64,000 nt of DNA from Sphingorhabdus_B arenilitoris (GTDB lineage: Bacteria > Pseudomonadota > Alphaproteobacteria > Sphingomonadales > Sphingomonadaceae): positions 124,001-188,000 of the forward strand of contig NZ_JBHSDH010000012.1 in NCBI RefSeq assembly GCF_042651485.1. Direction: 5' to 3'. The notes below the pieces were generated by a model. That model had not been told where the DNA came from and ran no database searches. It was given only the letters and a program-made list of their open reading frames with translations. The position numbers and the translations under genes were made by a program. Shown here piece after piece: positions 17,480 to 24,767 of this stretch. Each line of letters starts with the position of its first letter. The first letter of the stretch is position 1.

Positions 17480-18217
17480 CTATTTTTCCGCCCAGATCAA
17501 AAATTCGACATTGCCCTGTGGTCCGGTAATGGGGCTGGTGGTCAGGCCTTTGACCGTCCACCCGTTTGCGGTGAGCCAAGCCTGTATCTCGGCGCATACC
17601 CGTTCATGCACCGCCGCGTCGCGCACCACGCCGCCTTTGCCTACCTCTTGCCGGCCAGCTTCAAATTGCGGTTTAATCAGCGCAATCAACTGTGCGCCGT
17701 CCGCCGCGAATGTCAGCGGCTTTTCCAGTACCTTGGACAGGCCGATAAAGCTGGCATCGCACACAATGATGCTGACTTGTTCCGGAATATGATCGGCGGT
17801 CAATATCCGCGCACTGGTTTGTTCATGGACGATGACGCGGTCATCTTGGCGCAGTTTCCACGCCAGCTGATTGGTGCCGCTGTCCACTGCATAAACCCGT
17901 GCTGCTCCATTGGTCAGGAGAACATCCGTAAATCCGCCGGTTGAACTGCCTACATCCACGGCGGTCATGCCCGCGACAGTAATGCCAAATTCTTTCAGCG
18001 CATGATCAAGCTTAATCCCGCCGCGCGATACCCACGGGTGGTCTTTACCCTGTAAGCTGATTTCGGCATCCGCCGCGACTTGCTGCCCGGCTTTCTCCGC
18101 CTTTTTTCCCGACAGCATAACCTGGCCAGCCATGATCAGGGCCTGCGCCCGGGTGCGGCTTTCGGCATGACCTTGTTCGACAAGCAATTGGTCGAGACGG
18201 ATTTTCTTTTGCGCCAT
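17480..18217 (-). CDS. tlyA: TlyA-family rRNA 2'-O-methyltransferase
   Basis: 245 residues. An S4 RNA-binding domain occupies 1-~65 (IRLDQLLVEQGHAESRTRAQ), followed by the PWVSRGG link and an FtsJ-like SAM methyltransferase with DVGSSTGGFTD at 88-98. The KPQFEAG line near 190 supplies a catalytic Lys. Family members 2'-O-methylate cytidines in 16S/23S rRNA; some were first described as haemolysins. The frame is open upstream, but MAQKKIRLDQLL matches the usual family start, so ATG 18217 was taken. The lipoprotein gene on the other strand begins 48 bp away. Confidence 0.9.
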   Translation of the reverse strand: MAQKKIRLDQLLVEQGHAESRTRAQALIMAGQVMLSGKKAEKAGQQVAADAEISLQGKDHPWVSRGGIKLDHALKEFGITVAGMTAVDVGSSTGGFTDVLLTNGAARVYAVDSGTNQLAWKLRQDDRVIVHEQTSARILTADHIPEQVSIIVCDASFIGLSKVLEKPLTFAADGAQLIALIKPQFEAGRQEVGKGGVVRDAAVHERVCAEIQAWLTANGWTVKGLTTSPITGPQGNVEFLIWAEK

Positions 18218-18264
18218 GATTTCATGGCCTAGCCGAAGCGCAATAAATTGGCCATAATGAAGGT

Positions 18265-18807
18265 ATGAAAACCCGAATCTATTATTTTGCGCTGATATTG
18301 CTGGCCTCTTCCTGCTCGGTACCAGCGCCGCCGCCGACATCGCCTGCGCCCGCCCCGCGCACCGCGCCGCCGGTTTCTGCGCCTGCCGATACCGGGATTA
18401 AGCAGCCTACGGGATCATGGCTCGATTGGGATATTGCGCCGGGCAGCTGGGTTTACCGGCAGGATGGCCGGGGATCGATTGCGTTATTTGGTGAAACCGG
18501 ACGCGATGCGCTGGTCACGCTGCGCTGCGATCGCGGACGCGGGCAGCTATATCTGGCACGGGCGGATGAAAGCGGAACGGGGGCGGGAAGCTTCACCATA
18601 CGCAGCCATGCGATGATGAAAAGCTATAGCGCGGGAACAACCGGGGGCACGCCGCCCTATGTCGCCGTTGCTCTTGCGCCTACCGATACTATATTGGATG
18701 CCGTCGCATTTACGCGCGGACGGATCGCCATCGAAGCGGCTGGACAAAAACATATCGCCATTCCGATATGGTCCGAAGTGCCGCGCGTTATTGATGATTG
18801 CCGGTGA
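18265..18807 (+). CDS. Hypothetical lipoprotein
   Basis: 180 residues. The N-terminus is a lipoprotein signal with lipobox LASSC (Cys17), followed by a Pro/Ala-rich spacer (~20-45). A globular domain starts at WLDWDIAPGSWVY. The phrase APGxWxY with LRCDRGRGQLYLAR recurs, from memory, in uncharacterised sphingomonad lipoproteins. Two Cys (in LRCDR and the final DDCR) could form a disulfide. Acylation and export to the periplasmic face are likely; there is no Asp at +2 to retain it at the inner membrane. Function unknown. Confidence 0.7.
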   Translation: MKTRIYYFALILLASSCSVPAPPPTSPAPAPRTAPPVSAPADTGIKQPTGSWLDWDIAPGSWVYRQDGRGSIALFGETGRDALVTLRCDRGRGQLYLARADESGTGAGSFTIRSHAMMKSYSAGTTGGTPPYVAVALAPTDTILDAVAFTRGRIAIEAAGQKHIAIPIWSEVPRVIDDCR

Positions 18808-18962
18808 ATAGGCGCTAACCAAACATGCCTCAGCGGCGAGCGAAGCGTGGATATTTGCCCCAAAAAAAATAAAAAACAAGTCTTGTTTTGAAAACTCCGC
18901 TGATTCACAACAGTCATGCGGAGGGCAAGCCAATGCACATAGCAAATTTTCTTCAACAATCG

Positions 18963-18976
18963 AAAGGAGGTGATCC
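18963..18976 (+). promoter_or_regulatory. 14-nt Shine-Dalgarno matching the whole 16S rRNA tail
   Basis: AAAGGAGGTGATCC is exactly complementary to the standard 16S 3' end (GGATCACCTCCTTT). It is followed by one G and an ATG. Ordinary genes here use 4-6 matching bases. Spacing from GGAGG to ATG is 7, ideal for initiation. Confidence 0.8.
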
Positions 18977-18977
18977 G

Positions 18978-19034
18978 ATGTCTCATGGTTCAGTTAAGGG
19001 GTCGGACAATTCCGTTCGGGAGATCGGTCGCTAA
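18978..19034 (+). CDS. Candidate 18-residue small protein or leader peptide
   Basis: The ATG lies directly after the 14-nt Shine-Dalgarno and opens a frame of 18 codons (MSHGSVKGSDNSVREIGR) ending in TAA. The peptide is hydrophilic with no membrane segment. The frame is also open upstream to an ATG at 18933, itself preceded by GGAGG, which would give 33 residues. Two initiation sites in one frame are thus possible. About 95 bases of structured RNA and a terminator follow. It could be a small protein, a regulatory leader or a dual-function RNA; conservation was not testable here. Confidence 0.45.
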   Translation: MSHGSVKGSDNSVREIGR

Positions 19035-19128
19035 GTCACGCTGGACAGCGTTAAAGAGCGAGGCCGTAATCCTTTCGGCACATAGCAACTTCCGGCAGCG
19101 GATGTCAGACCGCTGACCCATGTTTAAG

Positions 19129-19162
19129 GGGACCGTTGGTGTAAATCCGGCGGTCCCTTTTT
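19129..19162 (+). terminator. Rho-independent terminator of the small ORF transcript
   Basis: GGGACCG pairs with CGGTCCC across a 15-nt loop and is followed by five Ts. With the small ORF upstream it defines a transcript of roughly 200-250 nt. Confidence 0.75.
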
Positions 19163-19236
19163 CTGTGTTGCAACATGCGGATCGTTAGCGGATCGAGTGG
19201 CACCTGAATTGTCGGAAAATTTGACAGCATATTGTT

Positions 19237-19257
19237 TGGTTAACGTGTTGATAACCA
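19237..19257. promoter_or_regulatory. Inverted repeat TGGTTA-N9-TAACCA
   Basis: A perfect 6-bp dyad with a 9-bp spacer, 10 bp upstream of a short ATG-started frame. The half-site resembles part of the CtrA motif (TTAACCAT), but spacing is not the classical one. A TTGACA lies at 19221-19226 without a good -10 partner. Confidence 0.35.
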
Positions 19258-19266
19258 TCTAACGCT

Positions 19267-19338
19267 ATGAAAAATAGTATACTGTCGAAACTGGCACAGG
19301 CCCTGCATAGACACTATTGTTCAACAACCCCACTTTAA
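19267..19338 (+). CDS. Doubtful 23-residue small ORF
   Basis: The frame ATG-TAA encodes 23 residues beginning MKNSILSKLAQALHRHYC, an amphipathic helix-like start. No ribosome-binding site is visible. A sigma-54-like element (TGGCAC-N6-TGCA, 19292-19307) lies inside it, so the region could instead be the promoter of a short RNA ending at the hairpin 19347-19383. Confidence 0.25.
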   Translation: MKNSILSKLAQALHRHYCSTTPL

Positions 19339-19346
19339 GCCTTTCG

Positions 19347-19383
19347 GACGGGTTGGCAGCTACTGGTCTCGCGCCAACCCGTC
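19347..19383 (+). terminator. Strong GC-rich hairpin, possible terminator
   Basis: GACGGGTTGGC and GCCAACCCGTC form a perfect 11-bp stem with a 15-nt loop. The downstream bases CCGGCTTTCCTT are only moderately T-rich, so termination is likely but not certain. prfA ends on the other strand 48 bp further. Confidence 0.5.
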
Positions 19384-19430
19384 CCGGCTTTCCTTCCACA
19401 GCAGAATAAATAGATTGCAAGGCCCCGGCC

Positions 19431-20513
19431 TTAATCGGCGTTTAGGCCCGCCATGCGCTCTGCCTGATCCTCGGCAATCAGTGCCCTGATCAATTCATCC
19501 ATGCTGCCTTCTAATATTTCGGGCAGCTTATGCAGCGTTAAATTGATCCGGTGGTCGGTCACGCGGCCTTGCGGGAAATTATACGTTCGGATACGCTCGG
19601 ACCTGTCGCCGCTGCCGACCATGGATTTGCGGGCGTCGGCCTCCTCGCTTTGTATGCGGCTGCGCTCTGCCTCGAACAAACGCGTGCGCAGGACCTGCAG
19701 CGCTTTGGCTTTATTCTTATGCTGCGATTTCTCATCCTGTTGGATCACAACAAGGCCGGTGGGTATGTGAGTGATACGCACCGCGCTATCGGTCGTGTTC
19801 ACATGCTGCCCGCCGGCACCCGATGCACGGTAAACGTCAATCCGCAGATCGGCGTCATTGATCGCGACATCCACTTCCTCCGCCTCAGGCAGGACGGCAA
19901 CGGTCGCGGCGCTCGTGTGGATGCGCCCGCCGCTTTCGGTCACCGGCACGCGCTGCACCCGGTGGACACCGCTTTCAAATTTCAGTTTCGCAAATACGCC
20001 GTTGCCCTTAACCGAAGCGACAACTTCCTTAAAACCGCCCTGATCGGCGGCATTGGCGGAGATCATTTCCACCTTCCACCCTTGCGAAGCGGCATAGCGT
20101 TCATACATGCGCAGCAAATCGCCTGCGAATAAGGCCGCCTCATCACCGCCGGTTCCGGCGCGAATTTCGAGCATGGCGGGCCGGTCATCGGCGGCGTCGC
20201 GGGGGAGCAGCTTGATGGCGAGCTGCTGTTCGGCTTCGGCCAATTGCGCCGCTATTTCCTGCAATTCATCCACGGCCATGTCACGTAGTTCGTCATCGGC
20301 GCTGTTGTCTTTAACCATCACTTCCAATGTAGCGATTTCGGCGCGAAAGCGGCGGACATGGCGTGCCGCATTCGCAACCGGTTCCAACTCAGCATATTCC
20401 CGGCTGGCGGCGACAAAGGCTTCACCCTCCATCGTACCCGACGCCATTCGCGCCTCAAGCTCGGCAAAACGCGCCTCAATTTGCGCAATACGTTCGGACG
20501 ATATTTTGGTCAT
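19431..20513 (-). CDS. prfA: Peptide chain release factor 1
   Basis: 360 residues, the normal RF1 length. It recognises UAA and UAG in the ribosomal A site. The domain-3 GGQ is in SGAGGQHVNTTDSAVR, with its Gln being the usual site of methylation by PrmC. The RIRTYNFPQGRVTDHR line that follows is also standard. The stop-codon-recognition PxT-type loop precedes GGQ (HRVQRVPVTESGGR). ATG overlaps the stop of hisS by four bases (ATGA), so hisS-prfA are co-translated. In many alphaproteobacteria prmC follows prfA; here the next gene downstream is the convergent small-RNA region. Confidence 0.97.
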   Translation of the reverse strand: MTKISSERIAQIEARFAELEARMASGTMEGEAFVAASREYAELEPVANAARHVRRFRAEIATLEVMVKDNSADDELRDMAVDELQEIAAQLAEAEQQLAIKLLPRDAADDRPAMLEIRAGTGGDEAALFAGDLLRMYERYAASQGWKVEMISANAADQGGFKEVVASVKGNGVFAKLKFESGVHRVQRVPVTESGGRIHTSAATVAVLPEAEEVDVAINDADLRIDVYRASGAGGQHVNTTDSAVRITHIPTGLVVIQQDEKSQHKNKAKALQVLRTRLFEAERSRIQSEEADARKSMVGSGDRSERIRTYNFPQGRVTDHRINLTLHKLPEILEGSMDELIRALIAEDQAERMAGLNAD

Positions 20514-21760
20514 GCGCGGGCCAGAAACTCGGGCAATTTATTGAGCGCTATTTCGGTCTGCTCGCCATTAGCCAGATTTTTGACCGCCGCCTTACCTGCT
20601 GCCAATTCATTATCACCAATGATGATGGCATAGGCTGCGCCGCTGTCATCGGCCTTTGTCATACGCTTTTTCATATTGCCCTTATAGGCCATATCGCAAG
20701 CGATGCCCGCCCGCCGCAGTCCAGCGATAATGCCGGTAGCTGCGCTCTCCGCCGCGTCGCCCAGCGGGATGACTACGGCGTCGGGGCCAGCCAGCACTGG
20801 CGCGCCCACCAACATCGCCAGCCGCTCTATCCCTGCGGCCCAGCCGACGGCAGCCGTTGGTTTGCCCCCCAATTGCTCGATCAACCCATCATATCGTCCG
20901 CCGCCCAGCACGGTGCCTTGTGCGCCCAGCCGGTCAGTGATGAATTCAAACGCGGTATGACGGTAATAATCCAGCCCGCGCACCAGCTGCGCATTGCGTT
21001 CCCACACGACGCCAGCAGCGTCCAAGCCAGCGGTGACAGCGGCAAAGAAATCCTGTGCCTCGCTGCTCAGATAATCGTCGATACGCGGCGCGGCATAGCT
21101 GATGCCCCTATCGTCCGGATCTTTGCTATCCAATATGCGCAGCGGATTGGTCTCCAGACGCCGCTGCGAATCTTCGCTCAGCACGTCGCGGTGATCGCCG
21201 AAATATTCGACCAGGGCGCTATGCCATTTGTCGCGGCTCTGTGTATCGCCCAATGTGTTGAGGTTCAGCGTTACGCCGTCCGCTATGCCCAATTCTTGCA
21301 GTAGCTGATCCGCCATGACCAGCAGTTCCACATCCGCCGCTGGTTCGCTTGCGCCGATAATCTCTGCATCAATTTGATGGAATTGCCGGTAACGGCCTTT
21401 TTGCGGGCGTTCATAACGAAATAGCGGGCCATGCGTGGCGAGCTTCATCGGCGCATATTGCTGCCACCCGTTGGTCAGGAAAGCACGCGCGATACCCGCG
21501 GTAAACTCGGGGCGCAGCGTAATGCTGTCCCCGCCGCGATCCTCAAAACTATACATTTCTTTCGATACCACATCGGTGGTTTCGCCTAGGGATCGGGCAA
21601 AAACAGCGGTCGGCTCTATGACCGGAATATGCAGCCCTTTAAAAGCGTAAAGCCGCCGGATTTTTTCAAACGTCGCGACAACATGAGCGAAACGCTCTTC
21701 CATTTCGCCATATATATCCTGCGTCCCGCGCACTGGGTTGGGTGTCTGTATCTTACTCAT
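20510..21760 (-). CDS. hisS: Histidyl-tRNA synthetase
   Basis: 416 residues, a class II synthetase charging tRNA-His. Motif 2 is FRYERPQKGRYRQFHQ. The HisRS-specific LVRGLDYYRHTAFEF and GGGRYDGLIEQLGG lines bind histidine and the adenylate. An anticodon-binding domain follows at the C-terminus (~325-416). The window also encodes HisZ, a HisRS paralogue without synthetase function; this copy retains the full motifs and anticodon domain and so is the true enzyme. It is first in an operon with prfA. Confidence 0.97.
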   Translation of the reverse strand: MSKIQTPNPVRGTQDIYGEMEERFAHVVATFEKIRRLYAFKGLHIPVIEPTAVFARSLGETTDVVSKEMYSFEDRGGDSITLRPEFTAGIARAFLTNGWQQYAPMKLATHGPLFRYERPQKGRYRQFHQIDAEIIGASEPAADVELLVMADQLLQELGIADGVTLNLNTLGDTQSRDKWHSALVEYFGDHRDVLSEDSQRRLETNPLRILDSKDPDDRGISYAAPRIDDYLSSEAQDFFAAVTAGLDAAGVVWERNAQLVRGLDYYRHTAFEFITDRLGAQGTVLGGGRYDGLIEQLGGKPTAAVGWAAGIERLAMLVGAPVLAGPDAVVIPLGDAAESAATGIIAGLRRAGIACDMAYKGNMKKRMTKADDSGAAYAIIIGDNELAAGKAAVKNLANGEQTEIALNKLPEFLARA

Positions 21761-21870
21761 AATGCCAACGCCCTAGCCGCTTTTGTGATCCTGCGAAAGC
21801 CGGTCAATGTAAAGATTTGGCAGAATATTGTTGCTAGACTGAATTAGAAAAATGCGCATAACAAAGCAGC

Positions 21871-23805
21871 ATGACCAAAAATATCCTGACGCTCGCCTGC
21901 GCCGCCGCTGCCACCTCCCTGTTGTCCATTGCGCCTGCGGCCGCGCAAAATAGTGCTCCGCAAATCACGCCTATAGTTTCCGTGATTCCTGATCCTGTCG
22001 ATGTGTCTCCGCCCGGGCCGATGGTGCTGGACGTCGACGCCAGCGATATTGCGCGCGCCATATACCGGGTGAAGCAGACAATCGCCGTTGACCCGAATAA
22101 ACCCGTGATCCTGCTTTACCCCGAATGGTTGCCAGGTAAGCATGGCCCGCGCGGCGCGTTGGCGGAATTGACTGGGCTAACCTTCAAAGCCGATGGACAG
22201 CCTGTGAAATGGACCCGCGATCCGGTTGAGGTATACGCCTTTCATATCGACGCGCCCAAGGGAACGAAGGTGATCGACGCGGAATTTCAATTTCTGACGC
22301 CGATCCGGGGCAGCGAGGGCCGCCGCGTGATCACGCCGGAAATGATGAATGTGCAATGGGAACAAGTGGCGCTTTATCCGGCGGGCCATTTCACGCGTGC
22401 AATCCGTGTCCGGCCAACGATAAAGCTGCCCGCGGGCTGGACCGGGGTTGCGGCGCTTGATGGCGCGGTGCAAACGGGCGACACGATACGCTACGCCGAA
22501 ACCGATTTTGAAACGTTGGTTGACAGCCCGATGTTTGCCGGACGCCATTATAAAAAATGGGATTTGGGCAATGACGTTACGCTGAATATCTGGGCGGATG
22601 AAGCCAAACATATTGACGCAGCCAAGCCCGAGCATATCGCGGCGCACCGCGCGCTGGTCGACGAAACCGTCATCCTGTTCGGATCGAAGCATTTTGACCG
22701 CTACGAATTTTTGCTGGCGTTGACCGAGGAATTGGGCGGCATTGGACTTGAACATCATCGCAGCAGCGAAAATACCCGTGGCACCGACTATTTCAGCAAA
22801 TGGGATGTCAGGGGCAGCGAGCGGGGGCTTTTGCCGCATGAGCTCGTGCATAGCTGGAACGGCAAATTCCGCCGCAGCGATGTGATGTGGACGCCCGATT
22901 ACCGCACGCCGATGCAGGATAACATGCTCTGGCTTTATGAAGGGCAAACCAGCTATTGGGATTTGGTGCTGGCGGGTCGTTCCGGTATTCAAAGCAAGGA
23001 AGTCGTGCTGGCCGATTGGGCGCGCAGCGCGGCTTATTATTCCATCCAACCCGGGCGTCAGTGGCGCAGCGTCGAAGATACCACGCATGACCCGATATTC
23101 GCCGCCCGCAAACCGAAACCGAATAGCAGCTGGTCGCGCGGAGAGGATTATTATAATGAAGGTTCGCTGGTCTGGCTGGAGGCGGATATGACCATCCGGC
23201 AATTGTCGGGCGGGAAAAAGTCGCTTGATGATTTTGCCTTGGCTTTCTTTGGAATTAAGGACGGCGACTGGGGGACCGTGACCTATAATTTTGACGAGGT
23301 GGTCCGCACATTGAACGCGGTGCAGCCTTATGATTGGGAGAAGTTTCTCGACACCAGGCTGCGCCAACCGGACCAGGCTGCACCGCTGGGCGGTGTTGAA
23401 AAAGGCGGATACCGGCTGGTATTCAAAGAAACGCCGAACATCGTTGACAAGGAGCGGGTGGCGGAAAATGGATCGCTTGACCTGACCTACAGCCTTGGGA
23501 TGTATGTCGATAAAACCGGTAGAGTGGAATCGACGATCTGGGACGGAGAAGCCTTTCGCCAAGGTATCGTGACCGACAGCAAAATCGTCGCGGTCAATGA
23601 TATGGCCTATAGCAACGACCGGATGACAGACGCCATTGCAGCGGCGAAGGATGGCAAAACCCCTATCCGATTGATCATAGAGCGCGATAAAAGATTTCGG
23701 ACGGTGGATATAAATTATGCTGGCGGCCTGCGCTATCCGCATTTGGAGCCGGTATCGAAAGGAGAGCAGCTGTTGGACAGGTTGCTGCTGCCTCGCCGCA
23801 AATAA
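21871..23805 (+). CDS. M61-family metallopeptidase (glycyl aminopeptidase-like)
   Basis: 644 residues with a Sec signal peptide (cut after APAAAQ, near 26). The N-terminal beta domain is followed by a thermolysin-like domain with HELVH at 323-327, extended as HSWNGKFRR as in M61 enzymes. The third zinc ligand is the Glu in LWLYEGQTSYW about 25 residues later. A C-terminal PDZ-like region (~510-610) contains GMYVDKTGRVES. Family members cleave N-terminal Gly or Ala from peptides. The location is periplasmic, or possibly outer-membrane associated. Substrate is unknown. Confidence 0.88.
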   Translation: MTKNILTLACAAAATSLLSIAPAAAQNSAPQITPIVSVIPDPVDVSPPGPMVLDVDASDIARAIYRVKQTIAVDPNKPVILLYPEWLPGKHGPRGALAELTGLTFKADGQPVKWTRDPVEVYAFHIDAPKGTKVIDAEFQFLTPIRGSEGRRVITPEMMNVQWEQVALYPAGHFTRAIRVRPTIKLPAGWTGVAALDGAVQTGDTIRYAETDFETLVDSPMFAGRHYKKWDLGNDVTLNIWADEAKHIDAAKPEHIAAHRALVDETVILFGSKHFDRYEFLLALTEELGGIGLEHHRSSENTRGTDYFSKWDVRGSERGLLPHELVHSWNGKFRRSDVMWTPDYRTPMQDNMLWLYEGQTSYWDLVLAGRSGIQSKEVVLADWARSAAYYSIQPGRQWRSVEDTTHDPIFAARKPKPNSSWSRGEDYYNEGSLVWLEADMTIRQLSGGKKSLDDFALAFFGIKDGDWGTVTYNFDEVVRTLNAVQPYDWEKFLDTRLRQPDQAAPLGGVEKGGYRLVFKETPNIVDKERVAENGSLDLTYSLGMYVDKTGRVESTIWDGEAFRQGIVTDSKIVAVNDMAYSNDRMTDAIAAAKDGKTPIRLIIERDKRFRTVDINYAGGLRYPHLEPVSKGEQLLDRLLLPRRK

Positions 23806-23891
23806 AGGTCAATTTTCCCCTTTCGGTTAGAGGGCGGATAGATTAGAGGGCGTGGAAATTATAAACCACCCTGACAAAAGGCATCTCTCCC

Positions 23892-24431
23892 ATGCGTATT
23901 GACCTTATCCCCGTTGGCGTTAACCCGCCTGAAAATCTGAATGTTGTGATCGAGGTTCCCGTTGGCGGGGAACCTGTAAAATATGAATTTGATAAGGAAT
24001 CTGGCGCATTGTTCGTGGACCGGATTTTGCATACGCCAATGCGCTATCCTGCCAACTATGGCTTTATCCCGCATACATTGTCGCCCGATGGCGATCCGTT
24101 GGATGCGCTGGTGGTCGCTCGCTCCCCATTTATGCCGGGCTGTGTCGTGCGGTGCCGGCCGATCGCTGTGCTCAATTTAGAAGATGAGCATGGCGGCGAC
24201 GAAAAGCTGCTTTGCGTGCCGATTGACGCCACTTTCCCTTACTACCGGAAAATTGGTGAAGGCAGCGATTTGCCAGAAATCGTGATGCAGCAAATTGAAC
24301 ATTTCTTCACCCATTACAAAGATTTGGAACCCGAAAAATGGGTGCGGGTCGGTAAATGGGGTGATGCCGATGAAGCACGCCGCGTCGTACTGGAAGCAAT
24401 CGAGCGCGCCAAAGAAGCCAAAGAGGCTTGA
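23892..24431 (+). CDS. ppa: Inorganic pyrophosphatase (family I)
   Basis: 179 residues, the usual size of bacterial family I enzymes. It hydrolyses PPi to phosphate, pulling biosynthetic reactions forward. The metal-binding signature DGDPLDALV near 67-75 carries the catalytic Asp cluster. The residues before it (RYPANYGFIPHT) and YKDLEP near the end also match. It is cytosolic. A small lipoprotein gene starts two bases after its stop, so they are probably co-transcribed although functionally unrelated. Confidence 0.97.
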   Translation: MRIDLIPVGVNPPENLNVVIEVPVGGEPVKYEFDKESGALFVDRILHTPMRYPANYGFIPHTLSPDGDPLDALVVARSPFMPGCVVRCRPIAVLNLEDEHGGDEKLLCVPIDATFPYYRKIGEGSDLPEIVMQQIEHFFTHYKDLEPEKWVRVGKWGDADEARRVVLEAIERAKEAKEA

Positions 24432-24432
24432 T

Positions 24433-24747
24433 ATGAAAAAGCTATTTTTGGTCTGCGCTGCGACACAGGGTCTCTCGGCTTGTGCCACGCCCGAAACGCG
24501 GATCAAAAATGCGTTGATCGATGCCGGTCTATCAAAACCAGTTTCGGCCTGCATGGCCGAACGGATGGTGGACCGGCTATCGCTGTTGCAGCTCAATAAG
24601 CTGCGCGGTTTGAAAAAGCTGAAAGAAACCGATGGGCAAAAATTGTCCATTGAGCAATTTGTGAAAAAAACAAAATCGCTTCAAGACCCTGAAATATTGG
24701 GCGTCGTGTCAAGCTCCGGCGTTATCTGCGCGATAAAGGCAGGCTGA
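24433..24747 (+). CDS. Small hypothetical lipoprotein
   Basis: 104 residues. The lipoprotein signal ends in lipobox LSAC (Cys17). The mature part is helical and basic: TRIKNALIDAGLSKPVSACMAERMV, split here as two helices, then LSLLQLNKLRGLKKLKE. The segment ALxxAGLSxxxAxCMAxRMVDRLS is a pattern I recall from small sphingomonad lipoproteins of unknown function. Its start is two bases after the ppa stop. Two Cys besides the lipobox (Cys in SACMAE and VICAIK) may pair. Confidence 0.65.
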   Translation: MKKLFLVCAATQGLSACATPETRIKNALIDAGLSKPVSACMAERMVDRLSLLQLNKLRGLKKLKETDGQKLSIEQFVKKTKSLQDPEILGVVSSSGVICAIKAG

Positions 24748-24767
24748 CCGCCTGAAGTTCGCCCTGC

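Larger units (their letters stand above)
18808..19430. other. 620-bp intergenic region with two small-gene candidates
   Basis: Between the lipoprotein gene and prfA there is no long ORF. The region holds a short AT dyad (AAAACAAG-TC-TTGTTTT, near 18876), a small ORF with an extreme ribosome-binding site at 18963-19034 and its terminator at 19129-19162. A second cluster follows: an inverted repeat at 19237-19257, a 23-codon ORF at 19267 and a GC-rich hairpin at 19347-19383. These are listed separately. Confidence 0.7.

Noticed and set aside
22177..23742. 521-codon open frame on the minus strand
   Set aside because: It is antisense to the M61 peptidase, which has clear catalytic motifs. The frame lacks any domain signature and is rich in His and Arg.
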